Positions 1 through 5,035 of a stretch of DNA of 5,901 nt are shown here, piece after piece. Both the position numbers and the translations under genes were made by a program. The notes beneath the pieces are model-generated. The model made no database searches. It was not told where the DNA came from and worked only from the letters and a program-made list of their open reading frames with translations. The stretch is from an uncultured Oxalobacteraceae bacterium (GTDB lineage: Bacteria; Pseudomonadota; Gammaproteobacteria; Burkholderiales; Burkholderiaceae). Numbering within the stretch: the first letter of the stretch is position 1; the number at the start of each line of letters is the position of its first letter. The stretch spans positions 1 through 5,901 of the forward strand of contig CAMLFK010000295.1 in NCBI GenBank assembly GCA_946479255.1, in the 5' to 3' direction.

Positions 1-1
1 G

Positions 2-736
2 TCGGCCTACGTGCGCTTGCTCTCGGTCAAGAACCCGCAGGCCCGCGCCTTCTATGAAACCGAGACGCTTCGTTGTGGCTGGTCGGTGCGCCAGCTCGAC
101 CGCCAGGTCAACAGCCAGTTTTATGAACGTACAGCCCTGTCGCACAACAAGGCGGCGATGCTGGAAAAGGGTGAAGTGGCTGAGCCCGGTGACGCCATCA
201 CGCCCGAGCAGGCCATCAAAGACCCCTTCGTGCTGGAGTTCCTCAACCTCAAGGACGAGTATTCCGAATCCGATCTGGAAGACGCGCTGATCCAGCATCT
301 GGCCGACTTCCTGCTGGAGCTGGGTGACGACTTCGCCTTCGTCGGCCGCCAGCGCCGCCTGCGGCTGGATGACACCTGGTTCCGCGTTGACCTGCTGTTC
401 TTCCACCGCCGGCTCAAGTGTCTGCTGATCATCGACCTCAAGATCGGCAAGTTCAGCCATGCCGATGCCGGGCAGATGCACCTGTATCTGAACTACGCCC
501 GCGAGCACTGGATGAAGCCGGGGGAAAACCCACCCGTGGGTCTGATCCTGTGTGCGAGCAAAGGCAGCAACGAGGCCCACTACGCGCTGGAAGGTCTACC
601 CAACAAGGTGCTGGCTGCCGAGTACCAGACCGTGCTGCCGGATGAAAAGCTGCTGGCAGAGGAATTGGACAAGACGCGGCGTGAGTTGGAGGCGCGGCGT
701 GTTGGGCGCAAAGACGATATGGAGGGCGGCGAATGA
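2..736 (+). CDS. yhcG: YhcG/DUF1016-family PD-(D/E)XK nuclease, 5'-truncated by window edge
   Basis: This is the C-terminal part of a DUF1016/YhcG protein. The reading frame is open to the left edge (S-A-Y precede the GTG at 11), and that GTG encodes an internal Val, so the true start lies upstream; full-length members are roughly 340-380 aa. Counting from position 11, residues 1-50 are the end of the DUF1016 N-terminal domain (GWSVRQLDRQ, SQFYERTALS). Residues 71-220 are the YhcG nuclease domain. The PD-(D/E)XK core is visible: D127 in FRVDLLFF, then D142 and K144 in IIDLKIGKF, with Q155 in the following helix (AGQMHLYLNY). The C-terminus (EELDKTRRELEARR) is charged and helical. Family knowledge: members are predicted DNA nucleases often encoded inside type I restriction-modification loci. 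The stop overlaps the hsdS start (ATGA), so the two are probably translationally coupled. The substrate cannot be told from the sequence. The catalytic residues look intact. Confidence 0.93.
   Translation, partial: SAYVRLLSVKNPQARAFYETETLRCGWSVRQLDRQVNSQFYERTALSHNKAAMLEKGEVAEPGDAITPEQAIKDPFVLEFLNLKDEYSESDLEDALIQHLADFLLELGDDFAFVGRQRRLRLDDTWFRVDLLFFHRRLKCLLIIDLKIGKFSHADAGQMHLYLNYAREHWMKPGENPPVGLILCASKGSNEAHYALEGLPNKVLAAEYQTVLPDEKLLAEELDKTRRELEARRVGRKDDMEGGE
721..725 (+). promoter_or_regulatory. ribosome binding site for hsdS
   Basis: GGAGG lies 7 nt before the ATG at 733, inside the last codons of the upstream nuclease gene. It supports choosing 733 as the hsdS start even though this overlaps the preceding stop codon. 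Confidence 0.7.
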
Positions 737-1875
737 AAGCGTGGCCCAAAGTTGCTCTGGGCGAGCTGCTACAGCGCTCTGACGAATCCGCTTTGCTTAA
801 TCCTGCAGCCGAATACCACGAGGTGACGATCAAGCTCCGAGGCAAAGGTATTGTCAGCCGGGGAAAAGTACGTGGCAGCGATGTCGTCTCAGCGCGCAGA
901 ACGGTCAGAGCCAATCAGTTGATTCTGTCCAAGATCGACGCACGTAATGGCGCGATTGGTCTAGTGCCGCCGGAACTCGACGGCGCCATCGTCAGCAACG
1001 ATTTCCCGTCATTTGGGTTTCGCGACCCGGATCGGTGTGACGCGGCGTTCATGGGCTGGCTGGTCCGCTCATCGCCCTTTGTCGAATTGTGCAAGGCGGC
1101 TAGCGAGGGTACGACCAATCGGGTTCGTATCAAGGAAGATCGCTTTCTAGATCAGCAGATCGCGCTGCCGCCGCTGGCGGAACAGCAAGCCATTGTTGCC
1201 CGCCTTGATGCGCTGGCTGAGAAAGCCCGGCAGGTCGAATCGCATCTGGATGCTGTGGAGCGGGACGCCGAACACCTGCTGGCACTGCGTTTCCGCGATG
1301 CCATTGCTGATGCTCCGCTGCGGCCGATGGCGGACGTTGCGCCGTCCATTCGCCGCACGGTCGCAATCGACATCGATACCCGATACCGCGAGGTGGGCGC
1401 ACGATCATTTGGCAAGGGGCTGTTTATCAAACCCGATTTCGATGGTGCAGAAGCTACGTGGCAAAAGCCAGTATGGATCAAGGCCGGCGACCTCGTGCTC
1501 AGCAACATCAAAGCCTGGGAAGGTGCCATCGGTATAGCCGGCGATGCACATGACGGCTGTATTGCCTCGCACCGTTACATCACCTGCGTGCCTGATCCTG
1601 AGCGAGCGACAACCAGCTTTCTTGCTTATTACCTCTTGACTGAGGATGGCTTGGAAAAGATTGGCCTCGCGTCTCCAGGAACTGCGGATCGCAACCGCAC
1701 GCTGAGTCTGGGCAACCTCGGCAAGATTGAAGTACCAGTACCACCACTTTCTGCGCAGCAGGCCTTCAACCACATGAAAGCGGAGATAGCCGCTCTCAAG
1801 GCCAAACATGCTGCTATCCGACAAGCAAACGCCGCACTGCTGCCCGCAACACTGGAACGGGTGTTCAAAGCATAG
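733..1875 (+). CDS. hsdS: Type I restriction-modification specificity subunit HsdS
   Basis: HsdS is the DNA-recognition subunit of a type I restriction-modification complex; it binds HsdM (and HsdR) and sets the bipartite target site. The 380-aa protein has the canonical two-fold layout. Target recognition domain 1 covers about residues 1-142, followed by the conserved LPPLAEQQ segment (145-152) and a central helical coiled coil (to about 193). Target recognition domain 2 covers about 196-335, followed by VPPLSAQQ (336-343) and a C-terminal coiled coil. The two halves also share an internal motif, LILSKIDARNGAIG and LVLSNIKAWEGAIG (starting near residues 63 and 254). At 380 aa it is at the short end for HsdS, but both repeats are complete, so it is not truncated. 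ATG 733 has a good ribosome binding site and overlaps the upstream nuclease stop by 4 bp. The cognate HsdM is not in the window and is expected upstream. The recognition sequence cannot be predicted by eye. Confidence 0.96.
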   Translation: MKAWPKVALGELLQRSDESALLNPAAEYHEVTIKLRGKGIVSRGKVRGSDVVSARRTVRANQLILSKIDARNGAIGLVPPELDGAIVSNDFPSFGFRDPDRCDAAFMGWLVRSSPFVELCKAASEGTTNRVRIKEDRFLDQQIALPPLAEQQAIVARLDALAEKARQVESHLDAVERDAEHLLALRFRDAIADAPLRPMADVAPSIRRTVAIDIDTRYREVGARSFGKGLFIKPDFDGAEATWQKPVWIKAGDLVLSNIKAWEGAIGIAGDAHDGCIASHRYITCVPDPERATTSFLAYYLLTEDGLEKIGLASPGTADRNRTLSLGNLGKIEVPVPPLSAQQAFNHMKAEIAALKAKHAAIRQANAALLPATLERVFKA

Positions 1876-1877
1876 AC

Positions 1878-1884
1878 AAGGGAG
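1878..1884 (+). promoter_or_regulatory. ribosome binding site for the DUF6978-like gene
   Basis: AAGGGAG ends 6 nt before the ATG at 1891, in the 15-nt gap after the hsdS stop. It fixes the start of the next gene and shows the gene is translated as part of the same operon. Confidence 0.65.
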
Positions 1885-1890
1885 AAGCCG

Positions 1891-2346
1891 ATGGCCGATG
1901 ACGCACTTTCACAAGCGGATGCCGAAACCCTATTGCGCATGCCTAAAAAGGCTGCGACGACGGACGCTTTCAGCTTTCCCGACCTGGGCGGGCGCATCGA
2001 GATTCCGTTGGCCCCGCGCGATGAGCGCGAACGTTTCTCGCTGGACATCAACAGCAAGCGCATTGCATTGACCACGGGGTACCAAGCGCGCGGGCAGCAG
2101 GTCGTCGCACTGGCTCGACTCGACTTCGCAGCACCGCATCGCAACCCCGACGGCACCGAAGTTGGCGTGCCGCATTTGCACATCTACCGGGAAGGATTCG
2201 GCGATAAATGGGCGGTGGCAATTCCCGATGGCATGCTCAGCAAGCCAGAGGATGCTTGGCAGGTGCTGCACGACTTCATGACCTACGACATCACTCCGAT
2301 TGTTTGGTCGAAGCGAGAGGAGTTCCGCGAACGTCTGGTGGCATGA
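1891..2346 (+). CDS. DUF6978-like small protein of unknown function
   Basis: This is a 151-aa soluble protein with no signal peptide or membrane segment. I recognise its pattern as the DUF6978-like family (family name from memory, moderately sure). The visible hallmarks are an N-terminal helix with ADAETLLRMPK, an FSFPDLGGRIEIPL strand, RFSLDINSKRI, a VVALARLDF strand, then the strongly conserved-looking PHRNPDGTEVGVPHLHIYREG block (starting near residue 91) and a WAVAIP strand. The C-terminal helical part is AWQVLHDFMTYDI. The closely spaced histidines, an aspartate and an arginine in the PHRNPDG/PHLHIYREG region could form an active or metal-binding site; that is inference. The gene sits 15 nt after hsdS and 10 nt before the primase-helicase gene, so it is an integral operon member. 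A role as an accessory, regulatory or toxin-like component of the defence locus is possible, but the sequence does not demonstrate it. Confidence 0.85.
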   Translation: MADDALSQADAETLLRMPKKAATTDAFSFPDLGGRIEIPLAPRDERERFSLDINSKRIALTTGYQARGQQVVALARLDFAAPHRNPDGTEVGVPHLHIYREGFGDKWAVAIPDGMLSKPEDAWQVLHDFMTYDITPIVWSKREEFRERLVA

Positions 2347-2360
2347 CGAACGCCAGATGA
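2343..2360 (+). other. Five-codon mini-ORF bridging two genes by double ATGA overlaps
   Basis: ATG 2343 overlaps the stop of the preceding gene (TGA 2344-2346). It opens a five-codon frame (M-T-N-A-R) whose stop TGA (2358-2360) overlaps the ATG of the primase-helicase (2357). No good Shine-Dalgarno sequence precedes 2357, so ribosomes ending at the upstream stop could reach the helicase start by termination-reinitiation. Its first bases are nearly repeated at the helicase start (ATGACGAAC at 2343, ATGACCAAC at 2357). It could be chance; a product is unlikely to matter. Confidence 0.3.
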
Positions 2361-4717
2361 CCAACCCGAATGCGCTCGCCGTTCTCCAGGCCGAGAACGC
2401 CCGCCTGATCGCACTGCTCGAAGCCCACGGCATTGAGTGGCGGTTGCCGCAGCCCACCGCAGCTACGGCTCAAGAGCTGGAGCCATCCCGGTTTTCTACT
2501 GCTGAGAAGGTGGCGCTGTTTCGGAGGCTGTTTCGCGGTCGTACAGATGTTTATCCCATCCGCTGGGAGAGCAAGACTTCAGGAAAATCAGGCTACACCC
2601 CCGCCTGCGCCAACGAATGGCGCGCCGGCATCTGCGAAAAGCCACGCATCAAATGCGGCGATTGCAGCAACCGCCTGCTGATCCCGTTGTCCAATGCGGT
2701 GATCTACGACCATTTGGCCGGCGAGCATACGGTGGGCGTCTATCCGCTGCTGGAGGATCACACCTGCCATTTCTTGGCGGTCGATTTTGACGAGGCCGAC
2801 TGGCGCGACGACGCGCGAGCCTTCGCTCAGTCGTGTGAGGAGCTGGGTGTGCCGGCCGCGCTGGAAGTTTCGAGATCAGGCAAGGGCGCACACGTGTGGG
2901 TGTTCTTCGCCAGTCGCGTTTCCGCCCGCGATGCCCGGCGCTTGGGCACGGCCGTGATCAGCCATGCCTGCTCGCGCGCCCGGCAATTGAAGTTGGATTC
3001 CTATGACCGCCTGTTTCCCAACCAGGACACCATGCCCAAGGGTGGCTTTGGCAATTTGATCGCCTTACCGCTGCAGAAGTGGTCACGCGAAAGTGGCTGC
3101 AGCGTGTTCGTCGATGCGGAGCTGCGGCCGTACCCGGATCAGTGGGCATTCTTGGCGGCCATCCAACCAATGGCCGCGCACGACATCGATCCGACCATCC
3201 TGCGGGCCACAGGCGGCGTGCATCCACTGGATGTCAACTTCATCGATGACGAGGACTTGGCCACGCCCTGGAAGCGGGCTAGCACGCCGACAAAAAAGTT
3301 GGCCGGGCAAATGCCCAAGTCACTGACCGTGACGCTGGCCAACCTGATCTACTTTGAAAAGGCTCAACTGCCGCAGGCACTGGCTAACCGCCTGATCCGC
3401 CTGGCCGCCTTCCAGAACCCCGAGTTCTACAAGGCCCAAGCCATGCGTATGTCGGTGTGGGACAAGCCACGTGTCATCGGTAACGCCGAAAACTATCCAC
3501 AGCACATCGCCTTGCCTCGCGGATGCCTCGATGCCGCTTTGGACTTGCTACGCAATAACGGCATCGACTACGATCTGCGCGATGAGCGCTTTGGCGGTGA
3601 GCCGATTGAGGTCTCCTTCGTCGGCACTTTGCGTCTGGACCAGGAGTCCGCCGTTTCGGGAATGCTGCATCACGACACCGGTGTACTGTGTGCACCGACA
3701 GCGTTTGGCAAGACGGTCACTGCCGCCGCGATGATCGCGCGCCGAGGTGTGAACACCCTGGTGCTGGTGCATCGAACCGAATTGCTCAAGCAGTGGCAGG
3801 AACGTCTTCAGGCTTTTCTGGGCGTTGGCAAAGGCGTGGTGGGCACTATCGGCGGCGGCAAAGCAAAGCCCACCGGAAAAATTGACATCGCCGTGATGCA
3901 ATCCGTCTCCCGTCAGGGCGAGGTTAATCCTCTGGTCGAGAACTACGGGCAGGTGATCGTGGACGAGTGCCACCACGTCGGCGCCGTCTCGTTCGACGCC
4001 ATCCTGAAACGGACCAAAGCTAAATTCGTGCTGGGGCTGACAGCGACACCGATCCGTCGCGATGGCCAGCAGCCGATCATCTTCATGCAATGCGGGCCAA
4101 TCCGATACACCGCAGCCAAACCGGCCGGCGCGCCCCATGATCTTGAGGTAGTGCCTCGATCACGATTCACTCGGATCGACCTGCCGACCGATGCAGGTAT
4201 TCAGGAAGTGTTTCGCTATCTCGCCAGTGATCTGGCGCGAACCGAGGCCATTGCGGCAGAAGTCAAAGATGCCTATGAGCAGGGTCGCAAGGTGCTCGTT
4301 CTGACAGAACGCACGGAACACCTTGATGCGCTGAGGGCATCCCTCAGCGATCTGACTCCACAGCCCTTCGTGTTACACGGCCGCATGTCCAGAAAGCAGC
4401 GGACCGCACTGGTAGCCGACATGAACGGGCTGCCGCCCGATGCGCCGCGCGTGCTTCTGGCAACCGGGAAATTGGTTGGCGAGGGTTTCGATCATCCGCC
4501 GCTCGACACGCTGGTGCTGGCCATGCCGGTTTCCTGGAAGGGTACGCTGCAGCAGTACGCCGGGCGCTTGCACCGCGAGCATGCCAGCAAGACCGACGTG
4601 CGGATCATCGACTTCGTGGACACTGGCCACACTGCGTTGCTGCGAATGTGGGATAAGCGGCAGCGCGGTTACCGTGCGATGGGATATCGAGTGAATGGCA
4701 ACGAGGCCGTGGGATGA
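2357..4717 (+). CDS. TOTE-type AEP primase-SF2 (DExH) helicase fusion
   Basis: This 786-aa protein combines a primase/polymerase domain with a helicase motor. Domains in order: a short N-terminal coiled coil (about 6-24); a four-cysteine, probably zinc-binding, module (C84, C93, C100, C103); and an archaeo-eukaryotic primase (AEP) domain of the TOTE conflict-system type. The AEP metal motif is VDFD (D143, D145), the nucleotide-binding motif is SRSGKGAH (H179), and LFPNQDTMPKGGFGN (219-233) follows. After a linker (about 300-420) comes an SF2 helicase: Q-motif Q429, Walker A APTAFGKT (446-453), motif Ia VLVHRTELL, DECH box (536-539), LTATP (561-565), motif V GEGFD, and motif VI QYAGRLHR (733-740). 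All catalytic residues seem present. I chose ATG 2357 over an in-frame TTG at 2300, because the latter overlaps the upstream gene by 47 bp and the family's N-terminal helix begins after 2357. Related proteins occur in mobile elements and defence loci, where they are predicted to act on invader nucleic acid. Its position after hsdS suggests it works with, or beside, the restriction system. Confidence 0.94.
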   Translation: MTNPNALAVLQAENARLIALLEAHGIEWRLPQPTAATAQELEPSRFSTAEKVALFRRLFRGRTDVYPIRWESKTSGKSGYTPACANEWRAGICEKPRIKCGDCSNRLLIPLSNAVIYDHLAGEHTVGVYPLLEDHTCHFLAVDFDEADWRDDARAFAQSCEELGVPAALEVSRSGKGAHVWVFFASRVSARDARRLGTAVISHACSRARQLKLDSYDRLFPNQDTMPKGGFGNLIALPLQKWSRESGCSVFVDAELRPYPDQWAFLAAIQPMAAHDIDPTILRATGGVHPLDVNFIDDEDLATPWKRASTPTKKLAGQMPKSLTVTLANLIYFEKAQLPQALANRLIRLAAFQNPEFYKAQAMRMSVWDKPRVIGNAENYPQHIALPRGCLDAALDLLRNNGIDYDLRDERFGGEPIEVSFVGTLRLDQESAVSGMLHHDTGVLCAPTAFGKTVTAAAMIARRGVNTLVLVHRTELLKQWQERLQAFLGVGKGVVGTIGGGKAKPTGKIDIAVMQSVSRQGEVNPLVENYGQVIVDECHHVGAVSFDAILKRTKAKFVLGLTATPIRRDGQQPIIFMQCGPIRYTAAKPAGAPHDLEVVPRSRFTRIDLPTDAGIQEVFRYLASDLARTEAIAAEVKDAYEQGRKVLVLTERTEHLDALRASLSDLTPQPFVLHGRMSRKQRTALVADMNGLPPDAPRVLLATGKLVGEGFDHPPLDTLVLAMPVSWKGTLQQYAGRLHREHASKTDVRIIDFVDTGHTALLRMWDKRQRGYRAMGYRVNGNEAVG

Positions 4718-4830
4718 CACCACAAAATCACAGCTACTGTTTGAGATTTCTTCGCAAACTCGCAGCGTTGCTGCAGCAGTGCCATCCAGAGGCCTGTTCC
4801 CAGATGGCAACCTACAACTACGAAGGGTAG
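4714..4830 (+). CDS. Possible 38-aa small ORF coupled to the primase-helicase
   Basis: ATG 4714 overlaps the helicase stop in an ATGA junction, the same arrangement as at the nuclease-hsdS junction. GAGG at 4703-4706 lies 7 nt upstream of the start. The predicted peptide begins MTPQNHSYCLRFLRKLAALL, is basic in its first half, has a short amphipathic helical stretch (LRFLRKLAALLQQ) and three cysteines, and ends at TAG 4828-4830. I recognise no family. It may be a real coupled small protein, the degenerate start of a lost gene, or chance; the frame lacks strong coding signal at this length. Confidence 0.3.
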   Translation: MTPQNHSYCLRFLRKLAALLQQCHPEACSQMATYNYEG

Positions 4831-4919
4831 GCGTCAGGAAAGTCTCTGGAATCCCTTGATCGATCGCCGGGTTCGTCGCTTTTTAGTCTTACGCGCCGCA
4901 ACCACTGATCCCTAACGCA

Positions 4920-4942
4920 AACGCCCGGTATAGCCGGGCGTT
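4920..4942. terminator. Rho-independent terminator hairpin between the convergent genes
   Basis: A perfect 9-bp inverted repeat, AACGCCCGG / CCGGGCGTT, flanks a 5-nt loop (TATAG). On the plus strand it is followed by CTTAATCTTT; on the minus strand the arm ends in GTTTGCGTTAG. The stem is strong and the U-tracts are imperfect in both directions. It lies about 95 bp past the gyrB stop and about 200 bp past the helicase stop, so it can serve both transcription units, most clearly gyrB. Confidence 0.8.
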
Positions 4943-4964
4943 CTTAATCTTTAGTTGGTAGATT

Positions 4965-4982
4965 TTTTCACTAACTGCGTCA
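4965..4982 (-). repeat. 18-bp direct repeat, copy 3 (innermost)
   Basis: Read on the minus strand this is TGACGCAGTTAGTGAAAA. It matches the middle copy over the whole AGTTAGTGAAAA core and starts 22 bp from it. Confidence 0.75.
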
Positions 4983-4987
4983 ATGAG

Positions 4988-5004
4988 TTTTCACTAACTT
5001 GTCG
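4988..5004 (-). repeat. 18-bp direct repeat, copy 2 (one base shorter)
   Basis: Read on the minus strand this is CGACAAGTTAGTGAAAA, one base shorter than its neighbours. It shares GAC and the AGTTAGTGAAAA core with copy 3, and starts 21 bp from copy 1. Confidence 0.75.
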
Positions 5005-5007
5005 AGA

Positions 5008-5025
5008 TTTTCACTTTCTGTGTCA
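5008..5025 (-). repeat. 18-bp direct repeat, copy 1 (outermost, next to gyrB)
   Basis: Read on the minus strand this is TGACACAGAAAGTGAAAA. It differs from copy 3 at three positions and is the copy nearest the gyrB stop codon. Confidence 0.7.
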
Positions 5026-5035
5026 TCTGACACGA

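Larger units (their letters stand above)
4965..5032 (-). mobile_element. Candidate transposon end (Tn7/Tn5053-like layout) abutting gyrB
   Basis: From the gyrB side, on the minus strand, the sequence runs stop codon TGA, then TCG, then TGTCAGATGACA (5032-5021), then three 18-bp repeats spaced 21-22 bp apart. Elements moved by TnsB/TniA-type transposases have ends that begin with TGT, carry several transposase-binding repeats of about 20 bp and create 5-bp target duplications; Tn7 itself inserts just downstream of a conserved gene (glmS). The layout fits, and the repeats would then mark the right boundary of the defence island. No transposase gene and no second end are in the window, so the call rests on architecture only. 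An alternative is a repeat-bearing gyrB 3' untranslated region. Confidence 0.4.

Noticed and set aside
11..13. GTG at 11 as the true start of the nuclease gene
   Set aside because: The frame is open upstream to the edge with family-like residues (SAY before VRLLSV), and the DUF1016 N-terminal domain would be missing.
733..1875. HsdS as a truncated or half-subunit protein because of its short length
   Set aside because: Both target recognition domains and both conserved PPL..QQ/coiled-coil segments are present and in frame.
1629..2183. 184-codon minus-strand open frame crossing the hsdS/DUF6978 junction
   Set aside because: It is antisense to two well-supported genes, and its Ser/Arg/Ala-rich composition is typical of a shadow frame.
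2300..2356. TTG start giving the primase-helicase 19 extra residues
   Set aside because: It overlaps the upstream gene by 47 bp. The added residues do not look like the family N-terminus, and the usual N-terminal helix begins right after ATG 2357.
3548..4138. 196-codon open frame on the minus strand
   Set aside because: It lies entirely antisense to the helicase core motifs, is rich in His, Arg and Cys as shadow frames in GC-rich DNA are, and shows no recognisable domain.
4762..4774. Small hairpin GCAGC-GTT-GCTGC after the helicase gene
   Set aside because: It has only 5 bp and no following T-run, and it lies inside the candidate small ORF; the hairpin at 4920-4942 is a far better terminator.
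4857..4875. GATCGATC followed by GGGTTCG, suggestive of a tRNA T-arm or attachment-site remnant
   Set aside because: No acceptor or anticodon stem can be drawn around it, and the GATCG match to the gyrB end is short enough to be chance.
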